DNA from: Trebonia sp963811335
GTDB lineage: Bacteria; Actinomycetota; Actinomycetes; Streptosporangiales; Streptosporangiaceae
NCBI GenBank assembly: GCA_963811335.1
Contig: CAWERB010000001.1
Span: 62,001-126,000 of the forward strand
Direction: 5' to 3'
Length of the DNA: 64,000 nt
Numbering within the stretch: position 1 is the first letter of the stretch; the number at the start of each line of letters is the position of its first letter. The notes under the pieces are model-generated. The model made no database searches, was not told where the DNA came from, and saw only the letters and a program-made list of their open reading frames with translations. A program made the translations under genes and the position numbers. This document shows, piece by piece, positions 17,385-25,767 of this stretch.

Positions 17385-19514
17385 ATGGCCGATGAGCTGG
17401 ATGACGTGACTGACGACGAGACAGCTGAATCTTCTGGGGCGCAGATCGCGGTGCACTGGCGCGAAGAGGGCACCTACCCGCCCCCCGCCAGTTTCACGGC
17501 CCAGGCCAACGCGTCCGATCCGGCGATCCGCGAGCAGTTCACCGAGGACAAGTTCCCCGACAGCTTTACCGCCTACGCCGACCTGCTCACCTGGTTCAAG
17601 CCGTGGGACACGGTGCTCGATACCTCTAAGGCCCCGTTCTGGAAGTGGTTCGTTGGCGGCGAGCTGAACGCCTCGTACAACTGCGTCGACCGGCACCTGG
17701 AGACTCACCCGAACAAGGCCGCCCTCATCTGGGTGCCCGAGCCGGAGACCGAGGCGCACCAGGCGATCACCTACCGGGAGCTTTACGTCCGGGTCAACGA
17801 GTTCGCCGCCGTGCTGAAGGACCTGGGTCTCAAGGCAGGCGACCGCATCACCTTCCACATGCCGATGGTCCCCGAGCTGCCGGTCGCGATGCTGGCCGCG
17901 GCGCGGCTCGGCATCATCCACTCGCAGGTGTTCGCCGGCTTCTCCGGCACGGCGGCCGGGCACCGGATCGCCGACTCCGGCTCCACCGTGCTCGTCACGA
18001 TGGACGGCTACTACCGCAGCGGCGACCTGCTCGACCACAAGGTCAAGGCGGACGAGGCCGTCGAGGCCGCCGCCAAGGAAGGCCAGCACGTCGACACGGT
18101 TCTCGTCTTCCGCCGTTACCCGGGCAAGTACTCCGCCGCCACCCCGATGGTCGAGGGGCGGGACGTCTTCGTCGACGACCTCCTCGCCGCGCACAAGGGC
18201 GAGATCGTCGAGCCGGTGCCGCTGCAGGCGACGGACCCGCTGTTCCTCATGTACACGTCCGGCACCACCGGCCGCCCGAAGGGCTGCCAGCACTCCATCG
18301 GCGGCTACCTTGCCTACGTGGCCGGCACGTCAAAGTACTACCAGGACATCCACCCGGACGACACCTACTGGTGCATGGCGGACATCGGCTGGATCACCGG
18401 CCACTCGTACATCGTCTACGGCCCGCTCGCCCTGGGCACCACCAGCGTGCTCTACGAGGGCACGCCGAACTACCCGGACGCCGCCCGCCCGTGGCGGATC
18501 GCCAAGCAGCTCGGCGTGAACATCTTCCACACCTCCCCCACCGCCATCCGGATGCTCCGCAAGGTCGGCCCGGACGAGCCCGCCAAGTACGACTTCCGCT
18601 TCAAGCACATGACCACGGTCGGCGAGCCGATCGAGCCCGAGGTCTGGCGCTGGTACTACGACAGCATCGGCAAGCGCGAGGCGGTGATCGTCGACACCTG
18701 GTGGCAGACGGAGACCGGCGGGTTCCTCGGCTCCACGCTGCCCGGCATCGACCCGATGAAGCCCGGCTCCTGCGGCCCGGCGGCCCTCGGCATCCTGCCG
18801 ACCATCCTCGACGAGGACGGCGAAGTGGTGCCCGCGGGCAGCGGCAAGGCGGGCAACATCGTCATCCGCAACCCGTGGCCGGGCGTCTTCCAGACGATCT
18901 GGGGCCAGCCGGAGCGGTTCGTCTCGACGTACTACGCCAAGTACAACAAGGACCCGGACTCCACCGACTGGCGCGACTGGCCCTACTTCGCCGGCGATGG
19001 CGCGGTCCAGGCGGCCGACGGCTACTTCCGGATCCTCGGCCGCGTCGACGACGTGATCAACGTCGCCGGCCACCGGCTCGGCACCAAGGAGCTCGAGTCC
19101 GCCGCGCTCACCGTCAACGAGGTCGCCGAGGCCGCCGCGGTCCCGGTCGTCGACGACATCCGCGGCCGGGTCGTGGAGATGTACATCGCGCTCAAGCCCG
19201 GCTACGACGCCAGCCCGGAGATCGAGGCGAAGGTCAAGGCCGCGATCGAGACCGACATCGGCAAGATCGCCCGGCCGAGGAACATCTGGATCGTCCCCGA
19301 CATGCCGAAAACGCGGTCTGGCAAGATCATGCGCCGCGTGATCGCCGCGACCTCGAACTTCACCGACACCGGCGACATCACCACGCTCGCCAACCCCGAG
19401 GTGGTGGACAAGATCCGCCACCAGGTCCAGTCGGCCAAGGTGGCCAGGGGCGAGGTCCCCCGCGAGCTGTCCGAGACCGAGCTCCACGAGATCGAGCACT
19501 TCGGCAGCGAGTAA
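17385..19514 (+). CDS. acs: Acetyl-CoA synthetase-type acyl-CoA synthetase (AMP-forming)
   Basis: 709 residues. It has the N-terminal ACAS segment (YADLLTWFKPWDTVLD), the P-loop-like AMP motif MYTSGTTGRPKG, the TWWQTETGG block, YFAGDGAVQAADGYFRILGR, and the C-terminal catalytic Lys in KTRSGKIMRR. It activates acetate (or propionate) to acyl-CoA in the cytoplasm. The Lys in this motif is the classic target of Pat-type protein acetyltransferases, and a GNAT/acyl-CoA synthetase fusion lies 3.4 kb downstream. An extended acidic N-terminus and a C-terminal EIEHFGSE tail are specific to this branch. Start ATG has GGAGG upstream. Confidence 0.9.
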   Translation: MADELDDVTDDETAESSGAQIAVHWREEGTYPPPASFTAQANASDPAIREQFTEDKFPDSFTAYADLLTWFKPWDTVLDTSKAPFWKWFVGGELNASYNCVDRHLETHPNKAALIWVPEPETEAHQAITYRELYVRVNEFAAVLKDLGLKAGDRITFHMPMVPELPVAMLAAARLGIIHSQVFAGFSGTAAGHRIADSGSTVLVTMDGYYRSGDLLDHKVKADEAVEAAAKEGQHVDTVLVFRRYPGKYSAATPMVEGRDVFVDDLLAAHKGEIVEPVPLQATDPLFLMYTSGTTGRPKGCQHSIGGYLAYVAGTSKYYQDIHPDDTYWCMADIGWITGHSYIVYGPLALGTTSVLYEGTPNYPDAARPWRIAKQLGVNIFHTSPTAIRMLRKVGPDEPAKYDFRFKHMTTVGEPIEPEVWRWYYDSIGKREAVIVDTWWQTETGGFLGSTLPGIDPMKPGSCGPAALGILPTILDEDGEVVPAGSGKAGNIVIRNPWPGVFQTIWGQPERFVSTYYAKYNKDPDSTDWRDWPYFAGDGAVQAADGYFRILGRVDDVINVAGHRLGTKELESAALTVNEVAEAAAVPVVDDIRGRVVEMYIALKPGYDASPEIEAKVKAAIETDIGKIARPRNIWIVPDMPKTRSGKIMRRVIAATSNFTDTGDITTLANPEVVDKIRHQVQSAKVARGEVPRELSETELHEIEHFGSE

Positions 19515-19535
19515 CAGCGGCTAAAAAAGCAGTCC

Positions 19536-19568
19536 GTGGCGGGCCATCGCGCAAAGGTGGCCCGCCAC
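19536..19568 (+). terminator. Hairpin after acs
   Basis: Arms GTGGCGGGCCA and TGGCCCGCCAC pair perfectly (11 bp) around an 11-base loop, 22 bp after the acs stop. There is no T tract, as is usual in high-GC actinobacteria. Confidence 0.6.
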
Positions 19569-19590
19569 TGCCATGTGCTGGAATAGCGGG

Positions 19591-19852
19591 GTGAGCGGTT
19601 ACCAGGATCGGCCGTGGCTCGAGCTGTACCAGCCGGGCAAGCCCGCCGACATCACGCCTGCCTTTGGCGACGCGCTCGCCATGTGGCGGGCCGGAGCCGG
19701 GGCCGCCGCAGCGGGCGGCCGTACGTTCCTCTACTACTTCGACACGCCGGTGACCGGCGCCGCCGTTGACGCGGACAGCGACGCGCTGGCGGCCGCGCTC
19801 GCCGCGCGCGGCATCGGCCGGGGCGAGCGGGTGAACTGCGGGAACGTGCCAT
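19591..19852 (+). pseudogene. Truncated N-terminus of a long-chain acyl-CoA ligase
   Basis: From a GTG at 19591 the reading frame encodes YQDRPWLELYQPGKPADITP and then DALAAALAARGIGRGERV. This is the typical N-terminal segment of FadD-type AMP-forming ligases. After about 80 residues the similarity stops just before the region that should read AVYLQNVPQ, and the frame runs on into the following ABC gene. No AMP-binding or catalytic motif is present, so it is a 5' relic of a gene lost by deletion. Confidence 0.6.
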
Positions 19853-19925
19853 CGACGGTTAACGAACTGATCCGGTTCAGCTATTCCCATTGCGCAATGA
19901 CCCCCAAATGCGGTGGGGTTATCTC

Positions 19926-20843
19926 ATGTCGGACAGTTCACCCGCGGTGCGGGTGCGAGGACTGGTCAAGTCGTACGGCGGCGTGCAGGCGGTGCGCGGC
20001 ATCGACCTGGACATTCACCCGGGCGAGATCTTCGCCCTGCTCGGGCCCAACGGCGCGGGCAAGACCACCACGGTCGAGATCCTGGAGGGGTACCGGTCGC
20101 GCGACGGCGGCGAGGTCACCGTCTTCGGCTTCGACCCCGGCCGGGAACGGGCCAAGATGCTGCCCCGGGTCGGCATCGTCTTGCAGAAGACCGGGGTGGA
20201 CCGGTACCTGACGGTCACCGAGACCGTCACGATGTACGCGAGCTACTACCCGAACCCGCGGTCGCCGGCTGAGGTCGTTGACCTGGTGGGCCTGACCGAG
20301 AAGCGGGACAGCCGGGTGACCACGCTGTCCGGCGGCCAGTTGCGGCGACTGGACGTGGCCGTCGCCCTAGCCGGCGACCCCGACCTGCTCTTCCTCGACG
20401 AGCCGACGACGGGGTTCGACCCGTCGGCCCGGCGGGAGGCATGGGAAGTGGTCAAGAACCTGGCGTCACTGGGCAAGACGGTCCTGCTGACCACGCACTA
20501 CATGGACGAGGCGCAGTACCTGGCCGACCGGGTCGCGGTCATCGCCGCGGGGCGGATCGTCGCCGAGGGCACGCCCGACACGCTTGGCAACCGGGACCAC
20601 GCCCGGGCGCACATCAGGTACCGGGTGCCCGACGGCACCAATCCGCCGGGTGAACTGGCCGGCGTGGCCGACCCGTCGGGCTTCACGACGGTCACGTCCG
20701 CCAACCCGGTCCGTGACCTGCACCGCCTCACCGGCTGGGCGCTGGAGAGCGGGGTCGACCTGGACGGGCTGGAGGTCACCAGGCCGTCGCTTGAGGACGT
20801 GTACCTGACGCTGACCGGGGACGAGCAGGAGGTGAAAGCGTGA
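19926..20843 (+). CDS. ABC exporter ATP-binding protein (DrrA-like)
   Basis: 305 residues. Walker A GPNGAGKTTT, signature TLSGGQLRRLD, Walker B LLFLDEPTTGFDP and the switch His in LLTTHYMDEAQ. A C-terminal domain of about 75 residues follows, as in DrrA-type exporter ATPases. It energises the permease whose ATG overlaps its TGA. I chose the ATG at 19926 (MSDSSPAVRVRGLVKSYGG), not the in-frame start at 19890. The substrate is unknown. Confidence 0.9.
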   Translation: MSDSSPAVRVRGLVKSYGGVQAVRGIDLDIHPGEIFALLGPNGAGKTTTVEILEGYRSRDGGEVTVFGFDPGRERAKMLPRVGIVLQKTGVDRYLTVTETVTMYASYYPNPRSPAEVVDLVGLTEKRDSRVTTLSGGQLRRLDVAVALAGDPDLLFLDEPTTGFDPSARREAWEVVKNLASLGKTVLLTTHYMDEAQYLADRVAVIAAGRIVAEGTPDTLGNRDHARAHIRYRVPDGTNPPGELAGVADPSGFTTVTSANPVRDLHRLTGWALESGVDLDGLEVTRPSLEDVYLTLTGDEQEVKA

Positions 20844-21611
20844 ACACGCTGCGGCTGACCGGCGTTCAGATCCGCTACGTCAACAAGGCGTTCTGGCGGA
20901 ACCCCGCCTCGGCGTTCTTCACCTTCGTGTTCCCGCTGATGTTCCTGGTGATCTTCACGGCCCTGCTTGGTCATTTCACGATCCACGTCGGCAGCAAGAC
21001 CGTCAACACGTCCACCTACTATGTCGCGTCCATGGGCGCCTTCGCCGCGATCAGCGCGTGCTTCAACAACATCGCCATCGGCATTGCCTTCCAGCGCGAG
21101 GAGGGCGTGCTCAAGCGGGTCCACGGCACCCCGTTGCCCTCCGCCGCCTATCTCGGCGCGCGGGTGGTGCACGCGGTGTTCATCGCGTTGGTACTCGTCG
21201 CTATCACCGCGGTCTTCGGCCACTTCGCCTACCAGGCCACCTTGCCGACCGGCGTGCCCTTGCTGCAATTCATCGTCATGTTGCTCGTCGGCTCGGCGGC
21301 GTTCTGCGCGCTCGGCCTCGCGCTCTCCGGCGCCGTACCCAACGCCGACGCCGCCGCCCCGATCGTCAACGCGGTCGCCCTGCCGGTGGAGTTCCTGTCC
21401 GGGATCTTCATCGCGTTCAGCAACGACACCCCGTCCTGGATCCTGTGGATCGCCCGCGTCTTCCCGGTCCGCCACTTCGCGCTCGGCATGCAGTCCGCCT
21501 TCCTCGGCACGCCGTTCAGCTGGACGGACGTGCTTGTCGTCGCCGCCTGGGGCGATCGGCGGCATGCTCGTCGCCATTCGCTTCTTCCACTGGGAACCGC
21601 GCCAGGCCTAG
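20840..21611 (+). CDS. ABC-2 type permease, C-terminal frameshift
   Basis: Six-helix ABC-2 permease: FFTFVFPLMFLVIFTALLG, a second helix near YVASMGAFAAISACF, the conserved coupling segment FQREEGVLKRVHGTPLP, then further helices. It overlaps the ATPase gene by 4 bp (ATGA). Near 21552 one extra G in TGGGGCG shifts the frame; removing it gives AIGGMLVAIRFFHWEPRQ and a stop at 21611, the typical family C-terminus. As written the frame continues to 21661 with a nonsense tail. Probably a sequence error. Confidence 0.85.
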
Positions 21612-21825
21612 GAACCCGGTGGAAGCAACTGAGGACCTTCGGCCCCTTGTGGCGGCGCTGACGTGAGGGTTAGCTGGGAATTGGCGGGAGGGACCCGAAG
21701 AGACGCGGAGGAACGGGCCGGCGACAACGGCCGGGACCGCGCACCGCGCAATCGGAATCCGCGAGAAGCGGAGACGAGCCCCTCCCGCCCTTCCACGTTC
21801 CGCGAGGGACATTTTCACGCGGTTG

Positions 21826-21839
21826 AGGGCTTTGGTCCC
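21826..21839. promoter_or_regulatory. DevR-box-like site upstream of the CBS-BON gene
   Basis: AGGGCTTTGGTCCC, 90 bp before the GTG start of the CBS-BON gene. It shares GGTCCC with the site upstream of devR. Weaker half sites GGGACATTTTCAC (about 21806) and GGGACCCGGGCC (about 21863) lie nearby. The 317-bp gap from 21612 to 21928 holds no gene and is otherwise unremarkable. Confidence 0.45.
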
Positions 21840-21928
21840 GGATTGTCGGGGCGTTCGGTCGTGGGACCCGGGCCAGCGACAGAGTGGACTTGATTCACCA
21901 GCGATAGCCAAGGGAAGGGGCGATTGCG

Positions 21929-22609
21929 GTGAACACCACCGTCAAGGACGTCATGACGACCCACGTGGTCGCGGTCCGGTTGAAGGCGACGTACAAGGAC
22001 ATGGCCACCCGGCTGCGCGAGTTCCGGGTTAGCGCGTTTCCCGTGCTCGATGACGACAACAAGGTCGTCGGCGTGGTATCCGAGGCCGACCTGCTGACCA
22101 AGGAGGCACTTGAGTACAGCACCCACAGCGTCGCGGGCGGCATCTTGCACGGCCGTGAGCGGGCCAAGGCGGCCGCGGTCACCGCCGCGGACCTGATGAC
22201 CAAGCCGCCGGTGACCATCGGCCCGGACGAGACGGTCTCCCACGCGGCGCGGCTGATGTACTCGCGCAAGGTGAAGCGGCTCCCCGTGGTGGACGACCGC
22301 GGCCACCTGGTCGGGATCGTCTCCCGCTCCGACGTGCTCAGCGTGTTCTCCCGGCCCGACGCGGAAATCCGCCACGACATCATCGAGAACGTCATTATCG
22401 GCACCGTGCTCACCGATCCCGCGCGCTTCATGGTCACCGTTGACAGCGGCATCGTGACCGTCGAGGGCAACCCGGAGAACGGATCCGTCGGGCGCGACAT
22501 GATCGAGGAGATCCGCCACGTCGAGGGCGTCGTCTCGGTACGCGACATGCTCACGTACCCGCCGGAGCGACGGACTGTACCGCGCGCCGAACTGAACCAG
22601 GACTTCTAG
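21929..22609 (+). CDS. CBS-domain pair with C-terminal BON domain
   Basis: 226 residues. CBS1 covers about 1-60 (VKDVMTTHVVAVRLKATYKD, FPVLDDDNKVVGVVSEADL), CBS2 about 85-145 (LMTKPPVTIGPDETVSHAAR, RLPVVDDRGHLVGIVSRSDV), and BON about 150-215. CBS pairs bind adenine nucleotides. The mycobacterial DosR-regulon protein Hrp1 is a CBS pair without BON. The GTG start follows AAGGGGCG. A small membrane protein gene and the GNAT/synthetase gene follow closely. Confidence 0.85.
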   Translation: MNTTVKDVMTTHVVAVRLKATYKDMATRLREFRVSAFPVLDDDNKVVGVVSEADLLTKEALEYSTHSVAGGILHGRERAKAAAVTAADLMTKPPVTIGPDETVSHAARLMYSRKVKRLPVVDDRGHLVGIVSRSDVLSVFSRPDAEIRHDIIENVIIGTVLTDPARFMVTVDSGIVTVEGNPENGSVGRDMIEEIRHVEGVVSVRDMLTYPPERRTVPRAELNQDF

Positions 22610-22621
22610 GGGCCCGGGCAC

Positions 22622-22876
22622 ATGAACATCGCATCCGCATACCCCGGTGACGTGATCTCCGCGCCGATGATGGCGGTCTTGGTCCTCGTTGTGGTGGGCG
22701 GCCTCGCCGCGTGGCTGATCCTGGTGTTCCTCGCCGACCGGCAGAGCAGCGCCAAGGAGACGCGGCAGGCAGACACGCCTACCCCGGTGCCGGCCGCGCT
22801 GGACCGGGCAGCAGAAGATGAGCACAGCGAAGCCGGCCACGTTCAGGTCGACGTCCGGCACAAGACGGCCGCCTGA
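22622..22876 (+). CDS. Small single-pass membrane protein
   Basis: 84 residues. One clear helix at about residues 16-38 (MMAVLVLVVVGGLAAWLILV) and a charged cytoplasmic tail of about 45 residues. I recognise no family. It lies 12 bp after the CBS-BON gene and 26 bp before the next, so it is probably co-transcribed with both. Confidence 0.6.
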   Translation: MNIASAYPGDVISAPMMAVLVLVVVGGLAAWLILVFLADRQSSAKETRQADTPTPVPAALDRAAEDEHSEAGHVQVDVRHKTAA

Positions 22877-22902
22877 CCCGCTTGTACGGAGAGGACCAGC
22901 AG

Positions 22903-25578
22903 ATGAGCGATCCGGGCAGCTCCCCCAGCGTTTACGCGCTGCTCGCCGACGGCCGGACGGTGGAGATCCGGCCGTCCGTCGCGGCGGACTTCGATGACGT
23001 CAAAGCCATGCACGAGGCGATGTCGCCCGACAACGCCTACCTGCGCTTCTTCAGCATTAGCAGGATGGCGGCCGAGCAGGAGGCCCGGCGGGTCACCCGG
23101 GCGCCAGGGCCCGATCACGCCGCCTTGCTCGCGCTCTACGACGGCCAGGTGGTCGGGGTCGCCAGCTACGAGGTGGACCGGCGCGACGGCAAGACGGCCG
23201 AGGTTGCCTTCGCGGTCTCAGACACGATGCACCACCGGGGAATCGCGACCCTGCTGCTTGAGCATCTCGTCTCGCTGGCCCGGGCCAGGCAGCTTGAGGC
23301 GCTGACCGCTGAGACGCTGCAGGAGAACACCGGCATGCTCCGGGTGTTCTCCGACGCGGGCCTGCCCGTGGTGAGCAAGCGGGAGGAGGGTGTCGTCTCC
23401 ATCACGATCCCGCTGCCGCCCGACGACACCAGCAGGCAACTCGACGACTACCTGGACACGGTGGCCGTCCGCGAGGGTTCCGCCAATGTGGCCAGCCTCC
23501 GGCCGGTGTTCGCGCCCGCCTCCGTCGCGGTGGTCGGGGCGAGCAGGCGGACGGGAACGGTCGGCCGGTCGGTCCTTGACAACATCATCGCCGGAGGATT
23601 CGCCGGGACGCTTTACGCGGTCAACCCGAAGGCGAGCGAGGTCGGCGGCGTCCCTTGCTTTCCCGACGTCGCGAGCCTGCCTGAGGCACCTGACCTCGCC
23701 GTGCTCGCGGTTCCCCCGCTGGCGGTCGTCGACGTCGCGGAGGCGTGCGGCCAGCGCGGTGTGCGCGGCCTCGTGGTGCTCACCGCCGCCATCGACGCGC
23801 CGGTGGGCGCCGACCTGCTCGCCGTCTGCCGCAGGCACGGGATGCGGCTGATCGGCCCCAACTGCTTCGGCATCGCGGTCCCGTCCATCGGGCTCGACGC
23901 GACCTTCGCGGCGACCAATCCCGCACCAGGGAGCGTCGGCCTCGTCATGCAGTCCGGCGGCATCGGCTTCGCGATGGTGGACCACCTCACCAGGCTCGGG
24001 ATCGGCATCTCCTCGTTCGCCTCGGTCGGTAACAAGCTCGACATCTCAAGCAACGACATGCTCATGTGGTGGGAACAGGACGGGCAGACCGAGCTCGCAG
24101 TGCTCTACATCGAGTCGTTCGGCAACCCGCGCAAGTTCGGCCGGACGGCGCGCCGGGTCGGACTGAAGATGCCGGTGCTGACCGTGCACGCGGGGCGCAG
24201 CGAGGCCGGCCAGCGCGCCGCCGCATCGCATACCGCGGCGATCGCCACCCCGCTGGTCACCAGGGAGGCGCTGTTCGAGCAGGCGGGGATCATCGCGACG
24301 CCGAGCTTCGGCGAGCTGATGGGAGCGACGGCACTGCTCGCCACCCAGCCGCCGCCCGCGGGCCGGACGGTGGCGATCGTGTCCAACGTCGGCGGCGCCG
24401 GCGTGCTCGCCGCGGACGCCTGCACCGATCTCGGCCTCGCCGTCCACCACCCGCACGGGCAGACCAGGCAGCGGCTCAGCGCCCTCGTCCCGGCCGGCGG
24501 TGCCCTCGACGGGCCGGTGGATACCACCGCGACCGTATCCACCGAGGAGTTTCGCCAGGTGATCGAGATGCTCGGCGCCGACGACGAGGTGAACTCGGTG
24601 ATCGCGCTCGTCTTGCCGACCGGGGCGACCGGGGACCTGCTGCAGGCCGTCGCCGAGGCCGACATCGGGGTCCCGCTCGCCGTCGTGGTGCTCAACCAGC
24701 CCGAGGCGGTCCGACTGGTTGACGCCAAGCGCGGGAAGGCACCCTCGTACGCCTATCCGGAGACGGCGGCCAGGGCGTTGTCCCGCGCCGTCAAGTACGC
24801 CGAGTGGCGCGCCGCGCCGCGGCGCACAGTGCCCGCGTTCCCCGACGTGGACACCGAGGCGGCCAGGGAGATCGTACGCACCTTCCTCGATAAGCAGCCC
24901 GCGGGCGGCTGGCTGCCGGAGTACGACGTCATCGACCTGCTCTCGCGCTATCACATACCTCGGGTGTTCACCAGGATCACGCGCACGGAGGACGACGCGG
25001 TGACCGCGGCCACACAGGCCGGCTATCCGGTGGCGCTCAAGGCCGTGGTGCCCGGCCTGACGCACAAGACCGACGCCGGCGGGGTCCTGCTTGACCTGCG
25101 TACCGAGGCGGGCGTGCGGTCGGGCTACCGCCAACTCGCCGACCGCTTCGGCGACGGCCTCGACAGCGTCGAGGTCGAGCCGATGATCACCGGCGGCACC
25201 GAGGTGATCATCGGCGTGCGGGACGACCAGACGTTCGGGCCGCTCGTGGTGTTCGGGCTCGGCGGGGTCGCCACCGAGGTGCTGGCTGATCATGCCGCGA
25301 GGCTCGCTCCGCTCACCGAGGCGGACGCGGAGACGCTGATCAACTCCGTCCGCTCGGCGCCGCTGCTGCACGGCCACCGGGGTGCCCCCGCCGTCGACCT
25401 GGCGGCGCTGCGCGACGTGCTGCTCCGCGTGTCCCGGCTCAGCGACGATCTACCCGAGATCGCCGAACTCGACCTCAACCCCGTCATCGCCCGGCCGGAC
25501 GGCGCGGTCGCGGTTGACGCGCGGATCCGGGTCGCGCCGCTGATTTCACAGGACCCCTTCCTCCGCCGGCTCAGGTAA
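22903..25578 (+). CDS. GNAT acetyltransferase fused to NDP-forming acyl-CoA synthetase (Pat-like)
   Basis: 891 residues. The N-terminal GNAT domain spans about residues 10-170; its acetyl-CoA loop is HHRGIATLLLEHL. Then come a CoA-binding domain (SVAVVGASRRTGTVGRSVLD), ligase-CoA domains with the conserved His in AAASHTAAIA, and a C-terminal ATP-grasp domain (YPVALKAVVPGLTHKTDAGG). Such fusions are known protein Nε-lysine acetyltransferases that inactivate AMP-forming acyl-CoA synthetases, with the synthetase-like part as regulator. The ATG at 22903 has GGAGAGG upstream. Location among acs, phosphoketolase and acetate kinase fits control of acetate flux. Confidence 0.87.
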   Translation: MSDPGSSPSVYALLADGRTVEIRPSVAADFDDVKAMHEAMSPDNAYLRFFSISRMAAEQEARRVTRAPGPDHAALLALYDGQVVGVASYEVDRRDGKTAEVAFAVSDTMHHRGIATLLLEHLVSLARARQLEALTAETLQENTGMLRVFSDAGLPVVSKREEGVVSITIPLPPDDTSRQLDDYLDTVAVREGSANVASLRPVFAPASVAVVGASRRTGTVGRSVLDNIIAGGFAGTLYAVNPKASEVGGVPCFPDVASLPEAPDLAVLAVPPLAVVDVAEACGQRGVRGLVVLTAAIDAPVGADLLAVCRRHGMRLIGPNCFGIAVPSIGLDATFAATNPAPGSVGLVMQSGGIGFAMVDHLTRLGIGISSFASVGNKLDISSNDMLMWWEQDGQTELAVLYIESFGNPRKFGRTARRVGLKMPVLTVHAGRSEAGQRAAASHTAAIATPLVTREALFEQAGIIATPSFGELMGATALLATQPPPAGRTVAIVSNVGGAGVLAADACTDLGLAVHHPHGQTRQRLSALVPAGGALDGPVDTTATVSTEEFRQVIEMLGADDEVNSVIALVLPTGATGDLLQAVAEADIGVPLAVVVLNQPEAVRLVDAKRGKAPSYAYPETAARALSRAVKYAEWRAAPRRTVPAFPDVDTEAAREIVRTFLDKQPAGGWLPEYDVIDLLSRYHIPRVFTRITRTEDDAVTAATQAGYPVALKAVVPGLTHKTDAGGVLLDLRTEAGVRSGYRQLADRFGDGLDSVEVEPMITGGTEVIIGVRDDQTFGPLVVFGLGGVATEVLADHAARLAPLTEADAETLINSVRSAPLLHGHRGAPAVDLAALRDVLLRVSRLSDDLPEIAELDLNPVIARPDGAVAVDARIRVAPLISQDPFLRRLR

Positions 25579-25601
25579 ACCGGATTATCATTCCTTCGAC
25601 A

Positions 25602-25615
25602 GGGGCATTGGTCCT
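25602..25615. promoter_or_regulatory. DevR-box-like site upstream of phosphoketolase
   Basis: GGGGCATTGGTCCT, 152 bp before the phosphoketolase ATG and 23 bp after the preceding gene. It matches the GGGRCATWGGTCC pattern of the site before devR. Confidence 0.45.
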
Positions 25616-25767
25616 GCGTTGTCATCGCGCCGGACACTGTTCACCCGACCGTGCGTTACCTAACGTGAGCGACGCGGGTAAGGATGGAAAGGCGCCCGCC
25701 AGCCGGGAGCGAGGCCTGGCCGGGCACGCGAGATGCCGGCCCTCGTTCAGGGAGATGAGAGGAACGC

